Shown here in pieces: positions 23,063-29,264 of a stretch of 31,874 nt of DNA. Made by a program: the position numbers and the translations under genes. This DNA comes from a virus. The DNA lies in the IMG/VR virus record IMGVR_UViG_3300025168_000366, positions 1 through 31,874 of that record; one strand, written 5' to 3'. Numbering within the stretch: the first letter of the stretch is position 1; each line of letters opens with the position of its first letter. The notes under the pieces are model-generated. The model did not search any database, was not told the origin of the DNA, and saw only the letters and a program-made list of their open reading frames with translations.

Positions 23063-23725
23063 ATGTATATAGACTACGATTTAAAACAAGGCACTGAAGC
23101 ATGGCACGAAATTAAGAACGGTAAAATTTCGGGGACTAGAGCGAAATCAGTAATGGTTAAAAAAGATATATCTAGTGCCGTTATCTTTGACGAAATAATG
23201 AGCGAAAGAAATACAACTTTTAAACACGTTGAAGGATTCACTAACGACGCAATGAAAAGAGGTATTGAATTAGAGCCGTTAGCTATTAAAGAAGTAACAA
23301 GAAAAACAGGTATTATCTTTTACGAAGCAGGTTTATTAGTGAGAAACGAAAACCACATACATAGTCCTGACGGCATAAGCATGTGCGAAAGAATAGGGTT
23401 AGAAATTAAATGCCCTAGTGCTAAGGTACATAATAGCTATGTAAGGGAAAATAAAATACCATTAGAATATGTTTATCAAGTAGTAAATTACTTTGCAATG
23501 AGTGAAAGTATAGAAAGATTGATATTTGCTTCTTATCATCCAGACTACAATTTAAAGCCTTTGTTTTTATTAGAAATAAATAGACAAAGCGTTATATTTA
23601 CAAGTAAAAAAGACAGTGATACAATAGAAAATCTAGTACAAACCTTAAATAAAAACGTAGATAATTTAATAAATGAAATAGAGAAAGAAGAGGAATTAAT
23701 TAAACAATCAAATAACAAATTTTAA
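23063..23725 (+). CDS. YqaJ-family recombination exonuclease
   Basis: This 220-residue PD-(D/E)XK enzyme is the partner of the ERF protein. It opens QGTEAWHEIKNGKISGT (9-25), then GIELEPLAIKE (67-77), HSPDG (Asp103), LEIKCPS (Glu114, Lys116) and VYQVVNYF (Gln139). These are the lambda-exonuclease-like catalytic positions. The core is intact, and the C-terminal Lys/Asn-rich tail (KQSNNKF) overlaps a 33-34 base sequence that is repeated before the next two genes. Confidence 0.87.
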   Translation: MYIDYDLKQGTEAWHEIKNGKISGTRAKSVMVKKDISSAVIFDEIMSERNTTFKHVEGFTNDAMKRGIELEPLAIKEVTRKTGIIFYEAGLLVRNENHIHSPDGISMCERIGLEIKCPSAKVHNSYVRENKIPLEYVYQVVNYFAMSESIERLIFASYHPDYNLKPLFLLEINRQSVIFTSKKDSDTIENLVQTLNKNVDNLINEIEKEEELIKQSNNKF

Positions 23726-23739
23726 AACCAAAAATTATG
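23706..23739 (+). repeat. Duplicated gene leader, copy 1
   Basis: The segment from AATCAAATAACAAATTTT to the start codon of the 23737 gene recurs almost exactly at 23984-24016 before the SSB-like gene (one A fewer in the A run). Here the first half encodes the last residues and stop of the YqaJ gene (SNNKF), and the second half is the A-rich leader. It could serve as a translation leader and marks a recent duplication or insertion. Confidence 0.8.
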
Positions 23740-23985
23740 CATCATTTACTAGAGAAAATAAATATATTAAGAGGTAAAAGTGTTTTTACAGTTGAAGACT
23801 TCATTAAAGTATTAAATAAATTAGACCCTGAATGCGAAGTGATATTTGGCGTTTATAACGGTAATTCGACTTGCTTTAGTCAAGACGATAATTTAATATT
23901 TAACTTAGACCAAAACGATAGAGAACACGAAGCAGAAGGGAAATACGTAGTTCAAATAATAACAGCTAATAAAAACAACTTTTAA
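23737..23985 (+). CDS. Early protein of 82 residues, unknown function
   Basis: The protein is acidic. It shows an N-terminal helix (MHHLLEKINILRGKSVFTVE), then FIKVLNKLDPECEVIFGVYN, then Asp/Asn-rich NLDQNDREHEAEGKYVVQII. The compact LDPECEVIFGVYNG turn resembles small phage proteins of the DUF6225-like style, though I cannot confirm this. It is bracketed by two copies of the same leader sequence, and the second copy also repeats the tail of the YqaJ gene. It therefore looks like a gene inserted between recombinase and SSB. Confidence 0.55.
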   Translation: MHHLLEKINILRGKSVFTVEDFIKVLNKLDPECEVIFGVYNGNSTCFSQDDNLIFNLDQNDREHEAEGKYVVQIITANKNNF

Positions 23986-24016
23986 TCAAATAACAAATTT
24001 TAAAACCAAAATTATG
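23984..24016 (+). repeat. Duplicated gene leader, copy 2
   Basis: This is the second copy of the leader described at 23706-23739. It follows the stop of the 82-residue gene and precedes the SSB-like gene. In this copy the bases TCAAATAACAAATTTTAA are non-coding, yet they are identical to the coding end of the YqaJ gene. That makes the repeat a scar and not a simple shared ribosome-binding signal. Confidence 0.8.
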
Positions 24017-24370
24017 AATACTTTACAATTTACGGGAACGATTGACACGATCAAAGAAACGCAACAAATTAGCGATACATTTTCTAAAAGAGAATTCGTG
24101 CTTACTGACAAAAACGACAAGTACCCAAAATTTATAGCGTTTGAATTAGTAAAAGATAACTGCGTGTTATTAGACGAATTTAAAATAGGTGAAGAAATAA
24201 CAGTTAATTTTAACCTAGAGGGGCGCAAGTGGACAAACCCAAAGACTAACGAAGAAAGAACTTTCAACACTCTTAAAGTTTGGAAAATTGAACAAGGCGG
24301 AAATAACGCCAAGTTCAAACCAACAATAGAAGAAAGCAAACCTAACGTTACTTCTGACTTACCATTTTAA
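24014..24370 (+). CDS. SSB-like OB-fold protein (DUF3127 type)
   Basis: This 118-residue protein has an OB-fold-like body (NTLQFTGTIDTIKETQQISD, FSKREFVLTDKNDKYPKFIA, IGEEITVNFNLEGRKWTNPK). Its C-terminal tail is flexible and ends SDLPF, the tip by which bacterial SSBs recruit partner proteins. The length and ending fit the DUF3127 family of Bacteroidota phages and bacteria. It would coat single-stranded DNA during replication and recombination. The helicase at 26698-27690 ends in the similar EELPF. Confidence 0.8.
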   Translation: MNTLQFTGTIDTIKETQQISDTFSKREFVLTDKNDKYPKFIAFELVKDNCVLLDEFKIGEEITVNFNLEGRKWTNPKTNEERTFNTLKVWKIEQGGNNAKFKPTIEESKPNVTSDLPF

Positions 24371-24423
24371 TAATTACTAACTAGGGGTTGACTGTGCAGG
24401 TTGACCCCTTTAAAAAAAACATC

Positions 24424-24855
24424 ATGGAAAATAAATTTTTTAATATCAAAATAAAGTACTTAAAACAACTAGAAGACCAGTCTATAAAAAAAGTATCTGA
24501 ACAATATGTTTTAAAAGCTTATTCTTTTACAGACGCAGAAGCAAAAATAGTTAAGAACTTAGAAAACATTATACCTGAATTTAATATTACTTCATGCAAT
24601 CCTTTTAACATTCAAGACGTAAGATTTGACAAGTCTAGAGAAAACTTTTTTAAAGTTAAAATAGCTTATGAAAACGTAGATATTGATACAGGTAAAACAA
24701 AAAAGATAATAGAGAACTATATAGTACAAGGGGACGAAATAAAAGACGTTACAAACTCAACTAATCAATTGTTAAATGGGTGTACTATGGACTACACTAT
24801 TGAAAACGTACAGTTAACCAAAATTAAAAACGTTTTTTATGAAGTAAGTAAATAA
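24424..24855 (+). CDS. DUF4494-like protein
   Basis: The 143-residue form starts MENKFFNIKIKYLKQLEDQS. The frame is open 12 codons upstream, but MTVQVDPFKKNI looks like a non-coding leader (the A-rich AAAAAAAACATC stretch), so the inner ATG is chosen. The features VSEQYVLKAYSFTDAEAKIV, FFKVKIAYENVDIDTGKTKK and the late NYIVQGDEIKDVTNSTNQLL follow the DUF4494 pattern, a family confined mostly to Bacteroidota. Its function is unknown. It is in the replication block, 53 bases after the SSB-like gene. Confidence 0.7.
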   Translation: MENKFFNIKIKYLKQLEDQSIKKVSEQYVLKAYSFTDAEAKIVKNLENIIPEFNITSCNPFNIQDVRFDKSRENFFKVKIAYENVDIDTGKTKKIIENYIVQGDEIKDVTNSTNQLLNGCTMDYTIENVQLTKIKNVFYEVSK

Positions 24856-24858
24856 AAA

Positions 24859-24935
24859 GCCCACAAAAGCCCACAAAAGCCCCTAAAACCACTAAAACCA
24901 CTAAAACCACTTTTTAAACCACTAAAACCACTTTT
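24859..24935 (+). repeat. Iteron-like direct repeats in the DUF4494 / zinc-ribbon gap
   Basis: Two GCCCACAAAA units (24859-24878), one GCCCCTAAAA (24879-24888), then CCACTAAAA at 24889, 24898 and 24919 with CCACTTTT variants at 24907 and 24928. The unit is 9-10 bases and the array fills almost the whole 86-base gap between stop and start. It may bind a replication initiator or be a regulatory leader. Replication slippage could also create it. Confidence 0.75.
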
Positions 24936-24941
24936 AAAAAA

Positions 24942-25415
24942 ATGGAATATTTACAGAAAGTTTGTCCTTGTTGTAATGATGTATTTCAAACAACAAAAAG
25001 CAATAAAAAGTACTGTGATTCAGTTTGTAAGAATAGACACGCGCCAACATTAAGAGAAAGCGCAGAACCTAAATTCAAGGACTTTGTACAATATAACACA
25101 GAAAACAACATAAGCCCTTTACCTGGTGATTGTGTAAGGTTAACACGTGATTATGAAAATTTAAAGTCTGATACTTTAGGAATTATAACAGGAATAGTAG
25201 CAGAAAAAAAAGAAGAGTACGAAATAACATTCAATTCTATTTTACCGCCTTATATAAACGTAAATAAAGCACTTAAATGCGAAGGGGGTACTACATTAAA
25301 GATTAAAAAAAATAACCTTTTACACGTTGGTAAAATAAATATGCTTTTTTGTTACCCAGACCGTAAAAAAGCAGACGACTTATTTTTAGTTAATAATTAT
25401 AAGGTACTTCTTTAA
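24942..25415 (+). CDS. Zinc-ribbon protein, unknown function
   Basis: This 157-residue protein has an N-terminal zinc-finger-like motif, VCPCCNDVFQTTKSNKKYCD then SVCKNRH, with Cys pairs at about 8/11 (CPCC) and 25/29 (CDSVC), resembling the DUF2116-like zinc ribbons. The rest is a mixed alpha/beta domain (LPGDCVRLTRDYENLKSDTL, IITGIVAEKKEEYEITF) that looks like a small SH3-like or KOW-type fold, and ends in FLVNNYKVLL. It begins right after the iteron-like array. A DNA- or RNA-binding role is possible, but no family was confirmed. Confidence 0.55.
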   Translation: MEYLQKVCPCCNDVFQTTKSNKKYCDSVCKNRHAPTLRESAEPKFKDFVQYNTENNISPLPGDCVRLTRDYENLKSDTLGIITGIVAEKKEEYEITFNSILPPYINVNKALKCEGGTTLKIKKNNLLHVGKINMLFCYPDRKKADDLFLVNNYKVLL

Positions 25416-25708
25416 TGACTACTAGGGAAAATTATACACTGCAAAAAGTAAACGATATTGAACAACAAATTTTAATTTATTTAACTACTAACCACGAAAA
25501 ACACGAAATAATAACAGAAGACACTAGCGACTTTCTAGAATTTGAAATACAGTACTTTATGATTGAGCGCGAAACCATAACCGTAAACCTCAATTTCTAC
25601 CGTAACGACGACACCGAAAGCGCACCGATTTGGCTTTATAGGAAGCAACTAGTAATTAATGAAAAAGAGTTAATAGAGCGTTTAGAGGTGTTAACTTCCT
25701 ATGAATAA
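25415..25708 (+). CDS. Early protein of 97 residues, unknown function
   Basis: The start overlaps the previous stop by one base (TAATG). The protein is acidic and rich in Glu and Thr: MTTRENYTLQKVNDIEQQIL, then FLEFEIQYFMIERETITVNL, then NFYRNDDTESAPIWLYRKQL, ending with a helix (KELIERLEVLTSYE). No cysteine pair, no membrane helix, and no recognised domain. It is the last gene before the repeat-rich gap that precedes the replication initiator. Confidence 0.55.
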   Translation: MTTRENYTLQKVNDIEQQILIYLTTNHEKHEIITEDTSDFLEFEIQYFMIERETITVNLNFYRNDDTESAPIWLYRKQLVINEKELIERLEVLTSYE

Positions 25709-25726
25709 GGCTTTTATATAGTATTT

Positions 25727-25848
25727 AACGTTTTTAACGTTTGTTAAATTCGTTGCAACGTTTTCAACTGTTATAGTAATAGTAATAGTAATAGTAATAG
25801 TAATAGTAATAGTAATATATAAATATAAATACGCATTTTAAAAAATGC
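25727..25848. other. Candidate replication origin
   Basis: The 181-base gap before the initiator-like gene holds three AACGTT sites (25727, 25736 and 25757), the 10-base palindrome CGTTGCAACG (25751-25760), seven exact TAGTAA hexamers (25774-25815), an A/T-only stretch, and the palindrome GCATTTTAAAAAATGC (25833-25848). Repeats plus an easily melted A/T tract next to an initiator gene is the layout of many phage and plasmid origins. This is inferred from arrangement only. Confidence 0.45.
25774..25815 (+). repeat. Perfect hexanucleotide tandem repeat TAGTAA x7
   Basis: Seven exact copies of TAGTAA follow one another at 25774-25815. The array lies upstream of the initiator-like gene and does not encode protein, because TAG and TAA are both stops in one frame. 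It may be a melting element or a hypervariable microsatellite whose copy number changes by slippage. Confidence 0.9.
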
Positions 25849-25889
25849 TGAGTATTTTTAAATTAACTTTATAAACCAAAAAAATAAAA

Positions 25890-26705
25890 ATGGCATTAGA
25901 CAAAAGTGGTTTTATTTTACATAAAAACCTTCTAGAAGTTTTAGAAAATATACCAAACGAAAAAGCAGGGGAGTTGTTCAAACATATTTTAAGATACGTT
26001 AACGACTTAGACCCACAAACAGACGATTTAATATTAAAATGCTTATTTATACCCATAAAACAAAGGTTAAAAGCAGACCTGGACAAGTGGACAAGTAAAA
26101 AAGAAGGCTTTTCGAAAGCAGGGTTAAGGTCTGCAGAAGTTAGAAGAGAAAAGAAAGCTTTATCTACTACCCCAATAAAACAAAGCACTGGAAAGATTGA
26201 ACAATTTGAGAAGTTTTGGGAAGTTTACAATAAAAAGATCGACAAAAAAAGGTGTTTAATTAAATGGTTGAAATTAAAAGAATCTGATATTAAAAAAATA
26301 TTTGAAACACTAGAAAACTATGTTAAATTAAACGATAATATACAATTTAGAAAGAACCCCGTAACCTATCTAAATAACTATTCATGGAATGACGAAATAA
26401 CACCAATTAAAAAAAATAACGCCTTAAATACTACCGATAAAGTAATAAATTTATTCGATAATACAGACTTAACTAGCACTGTAAAAAAGTACAAAAGCAG
26501 TAAAGAACGACTTAAAGAAAGGTTAACTGAATTTCTAGAAAAAGAAGTAATTAAAGCAGGTTTTAAGAATAGACAAACCCCTGAAGTCTTAACCCATTTT
26601 ATCAATAGTTTAGAATTTAATCGCCCCGTAATAGTTAAAAACATTGACCCAAACGCAAAAGCCCCGTGGGTGATTTATGCAGAAAAACACAATCAAAATG
26701 ACTGA
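25890..26705 (+). CDS. Replication initiation protein-like (DUF6291 N-domain, DnaD-like C-part)
   Basis: The protein has 271 residues. The N-terminal part is FILHKNLLEVLENIPNEKAG, then LFKHILRYVNDLDP and FIPIKQRLKADLDKW, matching the DUF6291 type often found in Bacteroidota phage replication proteins. The middle carries EQFEKFWEVYNKKIDKKRC, then a Trp-containing helix, and the signature RKNPVTYLNNYSWNDE, where YLN..W is typical of phage initiator C-domains. It would bind the origin and load the helicase encoded next. The overlap with that gene is 8 bases if the inner ATG is used. The origin-like repeats lie just upstream. Confidence 0.7.
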   Translation: MALDKSGFILHKNLLEVLENIPNEKAGELFKHILRYVNDLDPQTDDLILKCLFIPIKQRLKADLDKWTSKKEGFSKAGLRSAEVRREKKALSTTPIKQSTGKIEQFEKFWEVYNKKIDKKRCLIKWLKLKESDIKKIFETLENYVKLNDNIQFRKNPVTYLNNYSWNDEITPIKKNNALNTTDKVINLFDNTDLTSTVKKYKSSKERLKERLTEFLEKEVIKAGFKNRQTPEVLTHFINSLEFNRPVIVKNIDPNAKAPWVIYAEKHNQND

Positions 26706-27690
26706 AATAATAAACCCAATGTTAACCCCTTCAGATGCACTTTTGGAACTTGACGACATTAGATTAAACAGGGTAGAAAAAGGCTACACTATTGGAAATG
26801 AGAAATTTGACGAACATATAGTTTTTAAACGGGGACAGTTTAACATGGTCAACGGGCATGATAATGTAGGAAAAACAGATGTTATTTTATGGTACTTCGT
26901 TTGTTTAGCTAAAAAACATAACATGAAGTTTAACATTTACAGTTCAGAGAATACGCACAGAAGTCAAGTATTTAAACTCTTTAACTTTTGGACTGGTAAA
27001 AGATTAGATAAAGACTTCACGAAAGACACTAGAGGTTTTCATAATACTTTAAATGAACTTACAGACTGTTTTAACTTCATTAGAGCCGATAAAAGATATA
27101 GCGCGAATCAAATACTAGACATTGCAACTAATAACCCTGCAGACGGTCTTTTAATTGACCCGTTCAACAGTTTAATGACTGAGTCAGGGAATAAGCACCA
27201 AGAAGATTACGACACTTGCGCAAATATTAGAATCTTTTGCGATAGCACTAAAACAACCACTTTTGTAAATGCCCATTTAGTTACACAGTCAGCGCGAAAC
27301 GTGTACGGGAAAGAAAGCGAATTCGAAGGAAATTTAAGACCTGGAGAAAAAGCAGACACAGAAGGGGGGCAAAAGTTTGCGAATCGGTCAGATGACTTTT
27401 GGACTGTCCACAGAATGACACAACACCCTGAACATTGGAGCCGTACAGAATTACACGTCAGAAAAGTTAAAGAAACTATAACGGGGGGAAGTTGTACCTT
27501 GAGAGATAGTCCGATTTATATGGACTGGGAAAATCATTGCAAATATACTATTAACGGAAAAAACCCACTAGCTAAACACTATAACGAAATTGGAAACACT
27601 GACAAAAGCAACCTAGCAGAATTAACACCACAACACAAAGCACTCAAAAAAATGTCTTACGGTGCAGAAACTGAAGAATTACCTTTTTAA
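26698..27690 (+). CDS. DnaB-type replicative helicase (RecA-like ATPase)
   Basis: The 330-residue form starts at MTEIINPMLTPSDALLELDD. An upstream in-frame ATG at 26677 adds only MQKNTIK and lies further inside the previous gene, so the inner start is preferred. Walker A is GHDNVGKT (53-60), Walker B is LLIDP (151-155). The domain is the RecA-like core of DnaB helicases, without the N-terminal primase-binding domain, so it is about two thirds the length of a full DnaB. It ends in EELPF, like an SSB tip. It follows the initiator-like gene. Confidence 0.75.
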   Translation: MTEIINPMLTPSDALLELDDIRLNRVEKGYTIGNEKFDEHIVFKRGQFNMVNGHDNVGKTDVILWYFVCLAKKHNMKFNIYSSENTHRSQVFKLFNFWTGKRLDKDFTKDTRGFHNTLNELTDCFNFIRADKRYSANQILDIATNNPADGLLIDPFNSLMTESGNKHQEDYDTCANIRIFCDSTKTTTFVNAHLVTQSARNVYGKESEFEGNLRPGEKADTEGGQKFANRSDDFWTVHRMTQHPEHWSRTELHVRKVKETITGGSCTLRDSPIYMDWENHCKYTINGKNPLAKHYNEIGNTDKSNLAELTPQHKALKKMSYGAETEELPF

Positions 27691-27699
27691 AATAAAACT

Positions 27700-28044
27700 A
27701 TGAAAACCGAAACTAAAAACAATTCAAAACTAGTAAAATTATATAAACAAACTAAAGACGCACTGTCAAACGACGTTGTAACGTGTTTTAAGACCGATTT
27801 AAGCTCGATTCATGCTTCTTTGGTATACTTACACCAACTGTTCAAAAAGAAAGGCTTAGAGAACGACGCAAGCAAGTTAGTAGAAAAAGGATTAGAAGAT
27901 ATGTCTTCCTGGTTTGCTTATTACGACATTTTAAGGTTTGAACTAATCAATTACAGAGAACACAACAAAGCTTTAAAAATAGAACTGGATAGGTTAAGAA
28001 CTGAAAACCTTTTATTAAAGCAAGATAATGAGCTTAATAAGTGA
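27700..28044 (+). CDS. Coiled-coil protein, unknown function
   Basis: The protein has 114 residues, mainly helical, beginning MKTETKNNSKLVKLYKQTKD. The C-terminal third is a leucine-heptad coiled coil (LKIELDRLRTENLLLKQDNE). A tryptophan-containing loop (EDMSSWFAYYDILRF) sits in the middle. It shares GTGA with the next small gene. It could be an accessory of the replication complex, since it directly follows the helicase, but nothing in the sequence shows this. Confidence 0.6.
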   Translation: MKTETKNNSKLVKLYKQTKDALSNDVVTCFKTDLSSIHASLVYLHQLFKKKGLENDASKLVEKGLEDMSSWFAYYDILRFELINYREHNKALKIELDRLRTENLLLKQDNELNK

Positions 28045-28202
28045 TTCACTTATCTTTATTTCCAAACACTAAATGCGTAATTTGTAGTAAAAAAGTAAAT
28101 AATAACGCTTTGCATTGTAAAAAATGTTATAAAAAATTTATTAAATTATGCGAGCCTAAACCCAATGATATCAACGACTTGCAGGATTATTGTAAAGAAT
28201 GA
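28041..28202 (+). CDS. Zinc-knuckle mini-protein, GTG start
   Basis: A 53-residue gene is tucked against the previous one, starting GTG at 28041 (overlapping TGA, as GTGA) and ending TGA at 28200-28202. It reads VIHLSLFPNTKCVICSKKVN, then NALHCKKCYKKFIKLCEP. Two CxxC pairs (CVIC and CKKC) 11 residues apart make a compact zinc-binding unit. There is a stop just before the GTG and no ATG in frame until far downstream, so the GTG start is the best reading. It could bind nucleic acid or protein. Confidence 0.6.
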   Translation: MIHLSLFPNTKCVICSKKVNNNALHCKKCYKKFIKLCEPKPNDINDLQDYCKE

Positions 28203-28206
28203 ATAA

Positions 28207-28266
28207 CATTCAATTGAACTTTTTTTAAAAATAGATTAGGAAAAGACAAATAAAGGCTTATCTTTG
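28207..28266 (+). promoter_or_regulatory. Second early-type promoter with perfect operator repeat (site B)
   Basis: TTCAATTGAA (perfect inverted repeat, 28209-28218) is followed about 45 bases later by the -7 box TATCTTTG (28259-28266), an exact TAnnTTTG. TTAG at 28236-28239 stands 19 bases before the box in the -33 position. The first early promoter has TTTG at the same distance and TATCTTAG. The two promoters share ACAAATAAA just before the -7 box and CTTATCTT across it. This drives the membrane peptide and probably the methyltransferase cassette. Confidence 0.65.
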
Positions 28267-28290
28267 TAAGGAACGCAAAAACAAAACAAT

Positions 28291-28386
28291 ATGAAAACTA
28301 AAGAAGAACAAGAAAGAAACCACAGACTAATAGCGCAGTTATTATTTGGTGTATCGGTAATGTATTTTTTATTTAGTAATATCTAA
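28291..28386 (+). CDS. Small membrane peptide of 31 residues
   Basis: The gene starts 24 bases after the -7 box TATCTTTG and ends with TAA at 28384-28386. It encodes MKTKEEQERNHRLIAQLLFG then VSVMYFLFSNI. The charged N-terminus followed by one hydrophobic helix (residues 13-31) is a single-pass membrane peptide. Its stop codon lies inside the ATCTAAC attC-like core site, as in typical integron cassettes. The function is unknown; a toxin-like or membrane-modifying peptide is possible. Confidence 0.5.
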   Translation: MKTKEEQERNHRLIAQLLFGVSVMYFLFSNI

Positions 28387-28476
28387 CGTTTTGTGTATGG
28401 TAAAGTTTTGTCGCAAATATAGCATAAATATGCGACAAAGTTTAATAACAAAACTTTACTATACACTTTGTTATGT
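28381..28476 (+). mobile_element. Long attC-like palindrome, site 0
   Basis: ATCTAAC (28381-28387, RYYYAAC form) and GTTATGT (28470-28476) frame a long double hairpin. The outer arms GTGTATGGTAAAGTTTTG (28393-28410) and CAAAACTTTACTATACAC (28449-28466) pair over 18 bases with one G-T. The inner arms TTGTCGCA (28408-28415) and TGCGACAA (28431-28438) pair perfectly. Length and layout resemble a large attC site, but the right core deviates from GTTRRRY. Confidence 0.55.
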
Positions 28477-28511
28477 GCAGTTTGATTGCTTGATGGTGTT
28501 GGCTAAATTAC

Positions 28512-28563
28512 ACCTAACGGTTAGTGTAAGAGGCGTTTTAATGCCTTTTACACCTTGTTAGGC
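28512..28563 (+). mobile_element. attC-like site, site 1 (upstream of methyltransferase)
   Basis: ACCTAAC (28512-28518) and GTTAGGC (28557-28563) both fit the integron core consensus RYYYAAC and GTTRRRY and are almost complementary. Between them, GTGTAAGAGGC and GCCTTTTACAC pair over 11 bases (one G-T) around the loop GTTTTAAT. The total is 52 bases, just under the length usually quoted for attC sites. It lies just before the methyltransferase start. It is read as the recombination site left upstream of an inserted cassette. Confidence 0.6.
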
Positions 28564-28581
28564 ACTTTTAATTTATATGAT

Positions 28582-29208
28582 ATGAAGATAACAAACGAAG
28601 ATAATATGGAATTAATGGCAAGGTATGAAGATAACCACTTTGATTTAGCCATAGTTGACCCACCTTACGGAATAAATATGTCTATGGGGCATAAAGGAAG
28701 TGAGAAAAGAGGTGATAAGAATAAATACAAAAACTTTGCTGGTAACGATAACCAAACACCACCTCAAGAGTATTGGGATGAGTTGTTTAGGGTAAGTAAA
28801 AACCAAATAGTATGGGGTGGCAATTATATGATGGAATACTTGAAATCATCACCTTGTTTTTTAATATGGGATAAGGTACAGCCAGAAGATTTTACAATGG
28901 CAATGGCTGAGTTTGCTTGGACTAGCTTTAAATCACCTGCTAAAATTTATCAAAAAAGAGTTGTTGGAGCAGACCCAGACGGAAGAATACACCCAACACA
29001 AAAACCAATTAAATTGTATGAATGGACTTTGGATAAATATGCAGAAGAAGGTAATAAAATACTAGATACTCATTTAGGAAGTGGTAGTATTGCGATAGCC
29101 TGCCATAATAGAAAGTTTGATTTAACGGCTTGTGAACTTGATAAAGAGTATTACGACAAAGCAATGAAAAGACTAAAAGAACATATGGCACAGCAAAGGT
29201 TATTTTAA
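28582..29208 (+). CDS. DNA methyltransferase in an attC-flanked cassette
   Basis: The 208-residue form starts at MKITNEDNMELMARYEDNHF; the open frame reaches back to a TTG at 28555, but that part is the attC-like site. Motif IV is DPPYGI (26-31) and motif I is DTHLGSGSIAIA (162-173), the beta order, with HPTQKPIKLYEW before motif I. It would modify the phage or host DNA. Aspartate codons are GAT 12 to GAC 4 by hand count, against 9 to 14 in the nearby helicase gene, which is a sign of separate origin. The other methyltransferase (15121-15855) is only distantly alike. Both carry intact motifs. Confidence 0.85.
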   Translation: MKITNEDNMELMARYEDNHFDLAIVDPPYGINMSMGHKGSEKRGDKNKYKNFAGNDNQTPPQEYWDELFRVSKNQIVWGGNYMMEYLKSSPCFLIWDKVQPEDFTMAMAEFAWTSFKSPAKIYQKRVVGADPDGRIHPTQKPIKLYEWTLDKYAEEGNKILDTHLGSGSIAIACHNRKFDLTACELDKEYYDKAMKRLKEHMAQQRLF

Positions 29209-29212
29209 TTGT

Positions 29213-29264
29213 GCCTAACACCAAAGTAAAAGCCCGTTTTAATGGCTTTTAAAGACTGTTAAAA
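29213..29264 (+). mobile_element. attC-like site, site 2 (downstream of methyltransferase)
   Basis: GCCTAAC (29213-29219) begins four bases after the gene's stop. TAAAAGCC and GGCTTTTA (29227-29234 and 29244-29251) pair around the loop CGTTTTAAT. GTTAAAA (29258-29264) is the right core, one base off GTTRRRY. Its left core is the exact complement of the GTTAGGC upstream of the gene. That is what a circularised cassette would predict, since its own 5' end would complete the downstream site. Confidence 0.55.

Noticed and set aside
24388-24423. Upstream start for the DUF4494-like gene.
   Set aside because: The extra MTVQVDPFKKNI is encoded by a leader-like A-rich run, and the inner ATG is preceded by the usual leader.
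28555-28581. TTG start extending the methyltransferase by nine codons.
   Set aside because: The extension reads through the attC-like core site and adds MLGTFNLYD, which is not part of the fold. The ATG at 28582 is better.
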